NCBI RefSeq assembly: GCF_000518725.1
Contig: NZ_KI912485.1
Coordinates: forward strand, 3,866 to 67,865
Length of the DNA: 64,000 nucleotides
Source: Mesoplasma seiffertii ATCC 49495
GTDB taxonomy: Bacteria > Bacillota_I > Bacilli_A > Mycoplasmatales > Mycoplasmataceae
Direction: 5' to 3'
Part shown: piece after piece, positions 31,411 through 41,037 of the stretch
How positions within the stretch are numbered: position 1 is the stretch's first letter
Layout of the letters: each line of letters opens with the position of its first letter
Program-made: the position numbers and the translations under genes
Notes under the pieces: generated by a model
Database searches by the model: none
What the model was told of the DNA's origin: nothing
The model's input: only the letters and a program-made list of their open reading frames with translations

Positions 31411-32007
31411 ATGTTTAAAAAAGAGTTTCAAGCAATGGTTGATAAATTTGGGAATTTATCAACAACTAATATTAATGATAAAGTAGGTAGAGATTTTTTA
31501 AAGTTTTTAGTCACTTCTGAAAATATTGAAATTTCCGCAGAATTATTTGAAAAGTTTATTCAAAGTGTGAAAATTGTTGCAGCATGTAACAAACATGAGT
31601 TTGTCAGACAATCAGATTTATTTGCAATCTTAGAAGTAGAACAAACTGAAATTAAAAATTTAGATGAAGTTTTTGAAAAATCTTTAAGAGCAACGATGTT
31701 TAGAGAACTAAACATTTATTTAGAGGCTAATATTATGTTTAAAGATCAAGCAACAATTGATTTTGAAAATAATGCTATTAGTGAAGAACAAATAGAGCAT
31801 GCAGAACTTTTGATAAACTGAACTACTGCTAAAATTAAAGAGCTAGAAGACTCAATTGAATTAGTAATTCATGGAGAACAATTGACAAATATTTTGACGG
31901 GTATAAAAGCAGCACAGTTTTATGAGCAAGCTGTTCGAGAAATTATAACAATGTTGAAATGACATTTAGTTGGATTTCAAATAATTAAAAATTTTAAGAA
32001 AAAATAA
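31411..32007 (+). CDS. Unknown soluble protein
   Basis: 198 residues; ATG 31411 after AAAAGGAG, 12 nt after the transporter. No signal or TM. Predicted mostly helical (SAELFEKFIQSVKIVAAC, EEQIEHAELLINWTTAKIKEL). No motif recognised. Operon context with argS and the transporter gives no functional clue. Intact frame with TGA at codons 137 and near 184. Confidence 0.75.
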
Positions 32008-32059
32008 CTTTTTAAATTTTTTTTTAAGTATATTTATATATTGTAAGGAGAATGAATAT

Positions 32060-32341
32060 ATGAATATACTTAAAAGAGCGTTATCTACATTATTAAATGG
32101 GTTTTTAGCAGGAATTACTTTTGGAATTTTACCATTAGTTTTATGATTGTTAGAAAAACCATTAGTTGGTCAAATGTTATTAGGAACACCTGATACAAGA
32201 GGACAATTAAACAGACTTGTTTATGGATTAATTTGATTTTTACTATGTTTAACATTAGTAGGATTTATCGTTGCTGCTGTTTGATGTGTTTTGGGTAAAG
32301 AACCTTTAGCATTACAAATTACTAACATTATTGTTAAATAA
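32060..32341 (+). CDS. Small two-TM membrane protein
   Basis: 93 residues from ATG 32060, chosen over ATG 32052 because the latter leads out of the hydrophobic frame; AAGGAG lies 11-15 nt upstream. TMs at ~12-31 and ~55-78, with a polar loop (GTPDTRGQLNRL) between and a short C-terminal tail ending NIIVK. Family not recognised. Bounded by its own terminator. Confidence 0.7.
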
Positions 32342-32356
32342 TTTTTAAAATACTTT

Positions 32357-32379
32357 AGTACCCTTTAAGGGTACTTTTT
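32357..32379 (+). terminator. Terminator
   Basis: AGTACCCTT / AAGGGTACT hairpin followed by TTTTT. Confidence 0.85.
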
Positions 32380-32383
32380 ATTT

Positions 32384-32389
32384 TATAAT
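32384..32389 (+). promoter_or_regulatory. Probable -10 box of the HEPN-like gene
   Basis: TATAAT 28 nt before the start at 32417, just after the upstream terminator. Confidence 0.4.
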
Positions 32390-32416
32390 TATATAAAGTT
32401 GGTGAAAGGAGAAAAC

Positions 32417-33256
32417 ATGGATAAAGAACAATTGAAAATAAATATTGAAAAGTTAAAAAAAGTAGCAACCTATTTAAAACAAACTGATAAAATTGACGAC
32501 AAAATTACTGAAATTGTTCAAGTGATGATTAAAATCATTGATCAATCGCTTATTTATGATAATTCCTTAGTATTTACTATGAATTCTGAATTGAAAAAAA
32601 CTAGTCGAGTTTTGGATCTTGATATTAGTCGAGTGAGAGACGAAACTTTAAGTATTAATCAAGTTCATGAAACCCTATTTCTAATTAAAACAATCATTGC
32701 CTTATTACTTACCAAATTCAACATTTTCAACTTCTATATTTACTCTGAAGTTAAAGCATCATTGTTCTTTTATATTAATTTAAGCTTAAAAGAGAAACTT
32801 TATGACTCTCGGAATACTTTTTTTGGAATTAATGAACCAGAATACCATCTACAAAATCAAATTTTTAAAACAATTTATTCTACTTTTGATAAACTAACAT
32901 ATATAAATCATTATTTAGTTCAGCGTTATGATTTAGAAAAAGTTAATGATGATGTTAATTATCGTTTTATTAACGACTTTGTAAAACTATCAATTCCATT
33001 GTTTAAAAATAAAGCAGCGGAGTTACGTTTTATAGATTATATTCGAAAACTCTATAAATCATCAGCTTTTCACTATATTCGAAAGCTTAGAAATAATTTA
33101 GAGCATTCATTTACAAATCCTGGTTCTCAATACAATATTGCAATCGAAATTGAGTTAGTTTTTATTTTAGTGGCTAGAACACTTTTTGAAATTATTTCTG
33201 ATTTTAAAACTGATGATAAAATATATAGCCTAATAAATAAAAAAGTTGCCAAGTAA
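32417..33256 (+). CDS. Helical protein with a HEPN-like R-x4-H motif
   Basis: 279 residues from ATG 32417 (AAAGGAGAAAAC upstream; an in-frame GTG at 32399 precedes this RBS and is unlikely). Almost all helix, no TM certain (a hydrophobic run at ~100-118 may be buried). Near the C-terminus RNNLEH (225-230) follows a basic helix and precedes a long hydrophobic helix, the layout of the HEPN motif R(N/H/D)x3-5H used by many RNases and toxins. No nucleotidyltransferase (MNT) partner is adjacent. The HEPN assignment rests on this motif and helical content only. Confidence 0.7.
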   Translation: MDKEQLKINIEKLKKVATYLKQTDKIDDKITEIVQVMIKIIDQSLIYDNSLVFTMNSELKKTSRVLDLDISRVRDETLSINQVHETLFLIKTIIALLLTKFNIFNFYIYSEVKASLFFYINLSLKEKLYDSRNTFFGINEPEYHLQNQIFKTIYSTFDKLTYINHYLVQRYDLEKVNDDVNYRFINDFVKLSIPLFKNKAAELRFIDYIRKLYKSSAFHYIRKLRNNLEHSFTNPGSQYNIAIEIELVFILVARTLFEIISDFKTDDKIYSLINKKVAK

Positions 33257-33314
33257 AGGTTCTTAGGACGATTTTTAAGTTAAAATTATATTATGAAAAA
33301 AAGAGGTGAATGTC

Positions 33315-34136
33315 GTGAGACGTTGAGAAGAAGTTAATATCGGAGAGTTTAGTGGACCTTTAGATATTTTATTAGCAATGGTTAAAGACAAGAAGATTAA
33401 TATTGTCGATGTCAACTTAATTGAATTATCAAATCAGTATATTGAGTACATTAATTTGCAACAACAATTAGATATTGAAATTGCAAGTGAGTATTTAGTA
33501 ATGGCTGCACAATTGATTGAATTAAAATCAAAAATGTTGTTACCAAAAGAAGTTGAATTTGATGATCAAGAAGAATACTCTTATGAGGAATTTTTAGAAC
33601 AATTGACTCAGTATGAACAAATTCGAAGTGTTACTGATTTTTTTGCTAATAAGCAAGAAGAATATTTACGTACATTTTCAAAACCAAAATCAAAAATTAA
33701 CTTTGTTTCTAAAATCAAACAAGATGATGCTGATTTAATGGTTGATCCATTAGATATGGACATGGAAGCATTTTCAAGAATTTTTCAAAAAGTTATGACT
33801 GAATCAGAAATGAGAAATTATGATGACTTTGAACTTTTAGAAGAAGAGTATTCAACAATTACAACTGAAGTTATTTCACCTCAAGAAATTGCTGATATGA
33901 TTTTAGAAAAAATGAAAACTAATAAACATAAACAATGAGCATTAGAAGAATTGCTAGATGTTAATACGCTAAATATTAAAAATTTAATATCAACTTTTTT
34001 AGCTGTCTTAGACTTAGTAAGACATCAAATTATTAAAGTTAATCAAAAAGATGACAAATTGGAAATTGCATTTACTATGGCAGTTTTAGAAGATGAATCA
34101 TTAATCAAAAGAATTGAGGTAGAGGGATATGAATAA
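33315..34136 (+). CDS. scpA: Segregation and condensation protein ScpA
   Basis: 273 residues from GTG 33315, the only start that gives the conserved N-terminus (RRWEEVNIGEFSGPLDILLAMVKDKKINI); AGAGGTG lies upstream. Kleisin subunit of SMC-ScpAB: the N-terminal helix-turn-helix domain contacts the SMC neck, LVMAAQLIELKSKMLLP is typical, the acidic middle binds ScpB, and a C-terminal winged helix contacts the SMC head. A TGA (Trp) at 33937-33939 splits it in the standard code. Overlaps scpB by 8 nt. Confidence 0.94.
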
Positions 34137-34779
34137 CAATTTAAAAGCTATTATTGAAGGTCTTTTATTTATTTATGGAGATGATGGAATTGCTTTGCTT
34201 GATTTACAAACAGTTTTAGAAAATCACAAACCTTCTGAAATTAAGGCAGCAATTAATGAACTTGAAGAAAAATATAAAAATGATGAATCATCAGCTTTTT
34301 CTATACAAAGATTTGGAACTAATAAACTTAGATTACAAACTAAGGAAACATTGTATGAATGATTTGCAAAATTAGAAGTAGTTAAAGATCAGTCTAAATT
34401 GTCTAAATCAAGTATTGAAGTTTTATCAATCGTTGCCTATAAAGGACCAATTTCAAAAGCTGGAATTGACCATATTCGTGGAGCCGATTCTTCTTATCAA
34501 GTATATAAATTAAGACAAAGAAATTTGATTAGAGTTACTGGAAAATCAGAAGACTTAGGGAGATCAAATTTATATTCAATTACAGAAAATTTCTTTAAAT
34601 TATTTAACTTATCTGGTGGTAAAGAAACTTTACCATTAATTGGAGATGAAGAACTGCAAGAAATTATTGCCGAAAATGTGCAAGTTTTAAAAACAACTGA
34701 GGCTGAAAATAATTCTAAGACATTTTTTAATGAAATTTCAGAAGACGATGACTTTGATGAATTTCAAGGAGCCGAATAA
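34129..34779 (+). CDS. scpB: Segregation and condensation protein ScpB
   Basis: 216 residues; ATG 34129 inside the scpA end, RBS AGAGG. Two winged-helix domains: ALLDLQTVLENHKPSEIKAAI and SIEVLSIVAYKGPISKAGID...HIRGADSS, followed by LRQRNLIRVTG and an acidic tail. Forms the dimer that clamps ScpA on SMC. The tail is unusually acidic (EDDDFDEF). Confidence 0.95.
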
Positions 34780-35534
34780 TGCCGAAATTAGAACGATTAC
34801 AAAAAATTATTGCTAATCGCGGAGCAGTTTCACGTAGAGCAGCAGAAAGATTAATTGAACAAGGGCGTGTTAAGGTTAATGGACAAGTAATTACAGAAAT
34901 GGGTTACAAAGCACCAATTGATGCAGTTATTGAAATTAATGGCCAAGAAATCGTTACTGATAATCAAAAATATTACTTTTTATTCAATAAGCCAAGGTTA
35001 GTATTAACAACAATGGACGATCCAAAAGGGCGTCGTACAGTTGCAGAATATTTTGAAGATATTCCAGCGAGAGTTTATCCTGTTGGGCGTTTGGACTATG
35101 ACGTTTCAGGATTGCTAATTATGACAAATGATGGAGAATTTGCCAATTTTGTTATGCACCCTCGTTATGAGTTTTTTAAGACATATCAAGCGATGTGTCA
35201 TGGAAGCGTTAGCAAGCATCAAATTAATAAATTGTTAAAAGGAGTCACAATTGATGATGACTATTTTACCAAAGCAATTGAAGCTAAAATGGCGAACTAT
35301 AATAAAGAAAAAAATATTTCAATTGTTGAATTAACAATTGCTGAAGGACGTAAACACCACGTTAAAAAAATGTTAGCAGCAGCAGAAATTGATTTAGCTA
35401 AATTAATGAGAACTAAAATTGAATTTTTGGAAATTGATGATTTACAAGTTGGTGAGTTTCGTGAGTTAAAAGCGCATGAAGTTAAACAATTTTATGGAAT
35501 TTACAATGCTACAAAACGTAAAGAAGATTTATAA
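34779..35534 (+). CDS. rluB: 23S rRNA pseudouridine synthase RluB-type
   Basis: 251 residues; the A of ATG 34779 is the last base of the scpB stop. S4 RNA-binding domain (LQKIIANRGAVSRRAAERLI), then the RsuA/RluB/E/F catalytic fold with PVGRLDYDVSGLLIMTNDG, which contains the catalytic Asp. scpA-scpB-rluB is a conserved Firmicutes order, favouring RluB (position 2605) over RsuA; the exact target base is inferred. Confidence 0.9.
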   Translation: MPKLERLQKIIANRGAVSRRAAERLIEQGRVKVNGQVITEMGYKAPIDAVIEINGQEIVTDNQKYYFLFNKPRLVLTTMDDPKGRRTVAEYFEDIPARVYPVGRLDYDVSGLLIMTNDGEFANFVMHPRYEFFKTYQAMCHGSVSKHQINKLLKGVTIDDDYFTKAIEAKMANYNKEKNISIVELTIAEGRKHHVKKMLAAAEIDLAKLMRTKIEFLEIDDLQVGEFRELKAHEVKQFYGIYNATKRKEDL

Positions 35535-35564
35535 ATATATATAACTAAATAAGGAGAGAACATA

Positions 35565-36191
35565 ATGAGAATAGCAATTTTTGGAACAGTTGGGGCTGGT
35601 AAATCATCAGTATCAGAGGAAATTAGTAAACGTTTGAATCACGAAATATTTCCTGAACCAATTGAAGAAAATCCATATTTTGATGATTACTATAAAGATT
35701 TAAAAGCGACAGTATTTAAAATGCAAATTTATATGCTAGCTGCTAGATCTAAACAGTTAAAACAAGCACATCAACTAAAAGATATTATTTTTGATAGAAC
35801 AATTTTAGAAGATCCAATTTTTATGAAAGTGAATTATGATTTAGGAAATGTCAATGATATTGACTATAAAACATATCAAGATTTTTATGAAAATGTTGTT
35901 TTAGAAAACTTAAAAATTCCTGATGAAAGAGTTAAATTTGACATCGTAATTTATCTTAAAGTTTCAACAGATAAAGCAATTGAAAGAATTGCAAAACGTG
36001 GTCGTTCATCTGAACTAGACGTTGATAAAAAATACTGAGAATTGTTAAATAAAAATTATAATGAATTTTATGATCAAAATGTATATGATTTCCCATTCTT
36101 TGTTGTAGATGCCGAAACAGACGATATGGATGAGAAAATGGAAAAAATCATGAATAAAATTTATGAAATTGACCCATCATTAAAAAAATAA
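35565..36191 (+). CDS. Deoxynucleoside kinase, dAK/dGK family
   Basis: 208 residues; ATG 35565 after AAGGAGAG. P-loop GTVGAGKSS near the N-terminus, substrate-site EEN(PYF), the DRT/ERS-type motif FDRTILEDPIF, and lid KRGRSSEL. Matches deoxyadenosine/deoxyguanosine kinases that salvage deoxynucleosides in Mollicutes, which cannot make nucleotides de novo. Which base is preferred is not decided by sequence. Ends with terminator at 36199. Confidence 0.92.
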
Positions 36192-36198
36192 TTACTTT

Positions 36199-36224
36199 AA
36201 GACCTATAATAAAGGTCTTTTTTA
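36199..36224 (+). terminator. Terminator after the kinase
   Basis: AAGACCT / AGGTCTT hairpin, then TTTTTT. Confidence 0.85.
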
Positions 36225-36227
36225 TTT

Positions 36228-36233
36228 TATAAT
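36228..36233 (+). promoter_or_regulatory. Probable -10 box of yebC
   Basis: TATAAT 39 nt before ATG 36272, downstream of the terminator. Confidence 0.4.
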
Positions 36234-36271
36234 TATCAAGAAATATTTTAACTTTGAAAGGATGATATATT

Positions 36272-36985
36272 ATGGGAAGAGCCCACGAAGTTAGAGCTGC
36301 GTCTATGGCTAAGACAGCAGCAAAAAAATCAGCAGTCAATGGTAGAGCAGCAAAAGAAATTTATATGGCTGCTAAAGCAGGAGGAACTGATCCTAATTCT
36401 AATTTAGCATTAAGAGCAGTGATTGATAAAGCAAAATCAAATCAAGTTCCAAGTGACGTTATTCAGCGTGCTTTAAAACGTGCTGAAGGAGGCGATGCTG
36501 AATCATATACTTCAAATCGTTATGAAGGAATGGGTCCAGGTAATGTAGCTATTATTGTTGATGCGCTAACAAGTAACGTTAATCGTGCAGCAGCAAATAT
36601 TCGTGAAGTGTTTAACAAAAACCACGGAAATCCTGAAGGGAAGGTAGCATTTCTATTTCAAGATGCAGCCGTTTTTGCTTTTGAAGGATTTAACTTAGAA
36701 GAAACTTTAGAAAATTTGATGATGAATGATATTGATGTAAATGATGTTGTAGAACAAGACAATGCAATCGTAGTTTACGCACCGTTCAAAGCCTTTAACG
36801 CTGTTAAAAAAGCTTTAGATGAAATGGGAGTAAAAGACTACCTAGTTGCTGAAACTAAAATGATTCCAGTAGATGAATATGTTGAAATTGATAATGAAGA
36901 AACTCAGAAACAATTACAGATTTTATTAGATCGTTTAGATGAACTTGAAGATGTTCAAAATGTTTATCACAATGCTGCAATATAA
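36272..36985 (+). CDS. YebC/PmpR family protein
   Basis: 237 residues; ATG 36272 after GAAAGGATG. Family hallmark N-terminus of basic helices, then ALRAVIDKAKSNQVPSDVIQRALKRA, YEGMGPGNVAIIVDALT(SN)VNRAAANIR and FLFQDAAVFAF. Members act as DNA-binding transcription regulators or, for some, in relieving ribosome stalling at proline runs. Which applies here is unknown. Monocistronic. Confidence 0.94.
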   Translation: MGRAHEVRAASMAKTAAKKSAVNGRAAKEIYMAAKAGGTDPNSNLALRAVIDKAKSNQVPSDVIQRALKRAEGGDAESYTSNRYEGMGPGNVAIIVDALTSNVNRAAANIREVFNKNHGNPEGKVAFLFQDAAVFAFEGFNLEETLENLMMNDIDVNDVVEQDNAIVVYAPFKAFNAVKKALDEMGVKDYLVAETKMIPVDEYVEIDNEETQKQLQILLDRLDELEDVQNVYHNAAI

Positions 36986-37000
36986 AATAAATAATATTAA

Positions 37001-37024
37001 TGCCCATTATGGGTGTTTTTTATT
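37001..37024 (+). terminator. Terminator after yebC
   Basis: GCCC / GGGT around ATTAT, followed by GTTTTTTATTT; short but with a T tract. Confidence 0.6.
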
Positions 37025-37030
37025 TATAAT
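37025..37030 (+). promoter_or_regulatory. Probable -10 box of the 37052 gene
   Basis: TATAAT 22 nt before the start; it overlaps the upstream terminator tail. Confidence 0.35.
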
Positions 37031-37051
37031 CTAAGAAAGGGAAGTGAATTT

Positions 37052-37870
37052 ATGGGAACTGTATTTTACGCAAACATTGTACTTTGAGTGGTTGATTCAT
37101 TTGCGTTATTTTCGTTGCTATTAGTTTACTTGATTACAACAAGAAATTATAATCATTATCAAGTTCCAAGAATTAATACTTATAATGATGTCATAAAGTC
37201 TTCAGATATCGAAAGATTATTAGTAGAGTTTAAAACGATGTTTAATCTTCGTGAGTATGAGATTATCTATACTGAAACTGATAAGTATATTAAAATTTTT
37301 AAAAACTTAAATAAAAAGAAAAAGCAAATTGTTATTTCTAAGAAAATTTTTGAATCTGTTGGATATGAATTAGATTATTTAATTGCCCGTATTTGGTTAT
37401 CAGCTAAAGCAGCTCAAAAAGATAATAAAGTTTTAATTTACAAATTAACTGTAATTATTTTTCCATTGATTTTAATATGATCAATTTTGGTGCTATATGT
37501 TTTTCAGACAACTACTTTTTTTATTGGAGTTAGCCAACATGCAACTTATACAAGTGAAATTGAAAGAGGCTGATTTTTTAAAGCTATAGTATGGTTATGA
37601 AATACTAAATTTGTTGGGTTTTTAATCATTAGCTTGTTAATTATTTTGATTGTTAATTTTTTAGTTGCTTATCGATATAAAGAAATAATTGAACATGAGT
37701 ATAACAATGAAATTATTGGATTAGTAAGAACTGTTATGAATGACTTTTATAAAGATTTTATTGCTGCAAGAACTTATGCCCAAGATATTAAATATCCATT
37801 TATACCATTAATAAAAACAGCAAATTTTTGAGAGCAAAGTAAGTGATTAGGTCCGTTTGTTCACATGTAA
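37052..37870 (+). CDS. Unknown membrane protein
   Basis: 272 residues; ATG 37052, RBS AAAGGGAAG. TM near the start (~8-28), a soluble segment of ~100 residues, then two TMs (~130-150 and ~190-212), and a soluble C-terminus. The plan (TM, domain with FNLREYEIIYTETD and KKKQIVISKKIFESVG, then TMs) recalls YugP-like membrane zinc peptidases, but the HExxH site is absent at the matching place (YELDYLIAR). If related, it is an inactive homologue. Two TGG codons among TGA codons. Function unknown. Confidence 0.7.
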
Positions 37871-37901
37871 AAAAAACGAACTTTTTTAGTTCGTTTTTTT
37901 A
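37869..37901. terminator. Bidirectional terminator shared with ppa
   Basis: AAAAAAACGAAC / GTTCGTTTTTTT flanks a short loop. The ppa stop codon (37899-37901) is part of the hairpin tail, so both convergent genes use it. Confidence 0.88.
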
Positions 37902-38465
37902 AGCTTGTCCTAATCCTTGAGCTTTTCATTCAGCCAAGATAGCTTCACGTCCACCATCAATTGCCAAACGGTCTTTATATGTTTCAAATCTTTCAGTACA
38001 TTCATGCAATTCTTCGATTGCTTCTTCTAAACTTCCTCAACCATTAATTACAACTGATTTTTTTTGTAATGCTTTATATTGTAAGAAGAAATTTTCGATT
38101 TCGTCTTTTAAATGTTGGGGCACAGATTCAAGTGTAGTATATTCAGCAAATCTTGGATCATCATTAAATACTCCAAAAAGCTTTGTATCAATTTCACCAG
38201 CATCAATCATTTTAATTGATCCCAAAATTCTTACACTTACTTGTACTCCTGGTAAGGTAGGATAAGTACATAATGAAATTACATCCAATGGATCTCCATC
38301 TCAATCTAGAGTATTTTCGACCATTCCGTATTCTCCAGGATAGAAATTAGCACCATATAATACACGGTCTAATTTAATTCTTCCTGTAATTCCATCAACT
38401 TCATATTTGTTTGAAGATCCTTTAGGAATTTCAACAATCATATCAATAACATTATTTTTTGACAT
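37899..38465 (-). CDS. ppa: Inorganic pyrophosphatase
   Basis: 188 residues; ATG at 38465, RBS AAAGAGGT. Hydrolyses PPi made by biosynthesis. Family I motifs: VEIPKGSSNKYEVD, VLYGANFYPGEYGMVENT, LDWDGDPLDVI (the Asp triad for Mg binding), and FGVFNDDPRF. Normal length. The Trp codons are TGA, so only a fragment appears with the standard code. Faces the 37052 gene; divergent from the ECF-like pair. Confidence 0.96.
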
Positions 38466-38517
38466 ATTTTACCTCTTTCATTCATTTAATATTTTACAAT
38501 AAAAAATAAGTATTTGA

Positions 38518-38523
38518 TATAAT
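38518..38523 (+). promoter_or_regulatory. Probable -10 box of the 38557 gene
   Basis: TATAAT 33 nt before ATG 38557, between the divergent ppa and ECF-S-like genes. Confidence 0.4.
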
Positions 38524-38556
38524 CACTTTATTACTATTATAAAGAAGGGCGAGATA

Positions 38557-39264
38557 ATGAATAAAATTCAAGATAATGATGTAGTAACCAAAACTTCACA
38601 ATATAAATTTTGAAAACATAAAGCGGATTTTGCCGAAATAAATCGTCGCAATTTCCAAATTAGGATTAAAGAGTACTTTAGTTTATCAACAAAAAAAGTT
38701 ACATATCTATCGTTGTTGTTAGCACTAGAAATACTGATGACAATCTTTTCAAAATTTGTTATGGGATTAATTCCTGTTTCAGGTTTTTTTGTAATTGAAC
38801 TTTCATTTTTTGTAATTCTGATTATTTTGCTAATGTCAAACTTATTTTATGCAATGTTAATTTTACAAGCAGCTATTTGAATTCGTTTAGCCCTTGGCTC
38901 AGAGCCAGTGGGATTAATTGCGATGACATTAGTGGATGGAAGTTATTTACTAATTTTTGCGTGTTTATTATTTATTTGTAAATTTTTGATTGCTCGATTT
39001 TCAAATGATCTTAAAGGAAATCAAAAAAAGGTCTTAGTCTTGACAATAATAATAGGAATTGTCTCTGCATTGTTTGCAGCAGCAATAGGATTATTAATCA
39101 ATTATGCTTTTATCCTAGAATTGTATGGAATTGATAAAAGTGCTAAGGCAGGATTTTATCCAATCATTGTTTCATTGACGTTTGTAAAATTTATTATTAA
39201 CTTAGTTTTGTATTTATTAACTTATAAAGTTGTGGTGACTTTAATAACTATTTATAAAATTTAA
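38557..39264 (+). CDS. ECF transporter S-component-like membrane protein
   Basis: 235 residues; ATG 38557, RBS AAGAAGGGCGAG. After a ~45-residue basic cytoplasmic N-terminus come about five to six TMs (from ~48), starting VTYLSLLLALEILMTIF, the usual beginning of ECF S-components, with LIPVSGFFVIELS behind it. S-components capture vitamins or metals and dock to the EcfT/A1/A2 module, which is not in this window. Substrate unknown. Neighbour of a second, His-rich protein with similar architecture. Confidence 0.65.
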
Positions 39265-39322
39265 TTATAAAAATTATAAATAAGTCTTTACTTTTTGTTT
39301 TTCTTATTTATAATTTTTATAA
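39265..39322. repeat. Perfect 20-bp inverted repeat between two ECF-S-like genes
   Basis: 39265-39284 and 39303-39322 are exact inverted copies of 20 bp, wholly A/T except one pair, separated by 18 nt rich in T. It may be a terminator or attenuator between the two genes; its T-rich loop, not a T-run 3' tail, is unusual. Confidence 0.75.
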
Positions 39323-39342
39323 ATAGCAAAGGAAAAATTAAT

Positions 39343-40230
39343 ATGAAAAAAAATAAAAACCCCAAAGAAGTTTTGGAACATTTGAAAAGTGATTTGGATA
39401 AACGACTTTTAAGTGGAGATGAGTTAGAAAAACTTAAACACCGCGAAAAAGATCATTATCATGGAATTCATCACTTCGATGAATTTGGGAATCATGATGA
39501 TTATGTCGAAGATGAATTTAAGCCTTCGCACCATTTCAAGTTTTCTAAAAAAAATCTAACTTTCAAAATTTCGTTAACAGCCGTATTTTTAGCATTATCA
39601 GTTGTTGTCAGTTTACTTGACATTTTATTAGAAACATTATCTTTGCCTGTAGGAGACCAAGTATTTATTCAAACACGCTTTTTAGATATTGTATTAGTTG
39701 TGGCTTCGATTGCGACATTAGGACCATTATTTAGTTCGGTATTAGGAGCAGTTCAACCCGTAATGCACAATCTAATTCACGGAATGCATCATGGTTGAAT
39801 TCAACCAATGCTTGACATGTTTCAAAATGTTTTAATTGTTTGAGTTGTTTGATTAATTTTTTACATTATTTTTCAAAATTCACCAATTCATCGTGATGAG
39901 AACAAAAAAGTTTATGAAACTAAAAGATGAATGCCAATGCCATTTATTATTGTGCTTGTAGCAGTTATCGCAACAATCAGTTTTATTCTAGCATTGTATA
40001 TTCAAAGTAAAGTTTCACCTAATTCACCATTATTGCCAAGTACTCGTGGTCATGACCACGATCACGATCATGACCATGACCATCAAGGAATGTTAGAATC
40101 AATTACAGGAGTTAATTGAGGAATAGTTTTTGCAATTTTTGGATGAAATATTTTACGTTATGGAATTGCTTTTGTACTGTTTGTGTTGATAGAAGGTAGA
40201 ATGCGAATTATTAATCACCGTTATAAATAA
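39343..40230 (+). CDS. His-rich ECF S-component-like protein, possible metal transporter
   Basis: 295 residues from ATG 39343; GGAAAAATTAAT upstream is a weak RBS. A ~70-residue hydrophilic N-terminus is rich in His and Asp/Glu (HREKDHYHGIHHFDEFGNHD). TM region starts FKISLTAVFLALSVVVSLL, as in ECF S-components. Two further His clusters occur: HNLIHGMHHG (~146-155) and an unbroken HDHDHDHDHDH (237-247) in a loop between TMs, suggesting binding of Ni, Co or Zn. Length exceeds a typical S-component (~180-200). Metal role is inference; no CbiN/NikN-like gene is adjacent. Confidence 0.65.
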
Positions 40231-40237
40231 AGTTTTC

Positions 40238-40277
40238 AAACTAAAACCTTTTAAATATATAGGTTTTAGTTTTTTTC
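40238..40277 (+). terminator. Terminator after the His-rich gene
   Basis: AAACTAAAACCT / AGGTTTTAGTTT with an AT-rich loop, ending TTTTTTT. Confidence 0.85.
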
Positions 40278-40323
40278 TTGCTGTAAATGTTATAAAATAA
40301 AATGTATATTGTGGGGTGTTACA

Positions 40324-41010
40324 ATGGGTGAATTTATTTCAAGAAAAGAACGTAATGCTACTTTAATCGCTAATACAAATCGCGAAATTGAAAATTTAAA
40401 AAACTACAATGATATGGATAGCTATGTTTCATCAGTTTTAACTACTTTGAATATGGTTGATGCTAAATACTTTTCAAAGATATACGATGAATTAAAGGTT
40501 GAATTTGATATTGGAAAATTTTATTTGGGAAAAGATAAATCAAAGTATATTATCAATCCAGAAATTATTTCTAATATTAAAAATCAGTATAGCAAAATTA
40601 TTTTAAATTCAGTTAATAAAACAAATTTAGATAATAGTAAAATTAGCAAATCACAATTAATTGCCGAAGATGATTTTTATATTGATGAAAATCGAATTAT
40701 TTATGAAAACATTCGTAATATTCAACTTGAACAAAATCAAAAAAATAAAAAGCAAGAAGAATTTAATCGCGGTAAAAAAATTGCGCTTATAAATGTTAGA
40801 GAAAAAGAGTTTAAAGGAATTACAGAAAAAATTGGAGCTAATCCAGCCTCACAAGTTTTTTTAAAGGGGCGAGATACAGTTTATAAAAGTATTCGAGATA
40901 TTTTAAAAAAGAGTGAAAATTATAAAATCAAAACTAAATGATATATAGTCACCGCATCAATATTGGTGATTACAATGGCATTGGCAATTATTATTCCAAT
41001 ATTTGTTTAA
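40324..41010 (+). CDS. Unknown tail-anchored protein
   Basis: 228 residues from ATG 40324 (RBS GGGGTG; an upstream in-frame GTG 40309 is less likely). Charged, largely helical cytosolic part (Asn/Lys/Glu-rich) with a single C-terminal TM at ~208-227 (WYIVTASILVITMALAIIIP) and only one or two residues beyond it, so tail-anchored by topology. No domain recognised. 27 nt before cmk, so probably the first gene of the cmk-der-gpsA unit. Confidence 0.75.
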
Positions 41011-41037
41011 AAGTAAAAATGAAAAGAAAGGTTTATT

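Noticed and set aside
32060-33256. HEPN/MNT toxin-antitoxin pair
   Set aside because: The neighbouring 93-residue protein is a two-TM membrane protein, not a nucleotidyltransferase, and a terminator separates the genes.
37052-37870. YugP-like zinc metallopeptidase
   Set aside because: Topology is similar but the HExxH motif is missing where it should be, so catalysis cannot be claimed.
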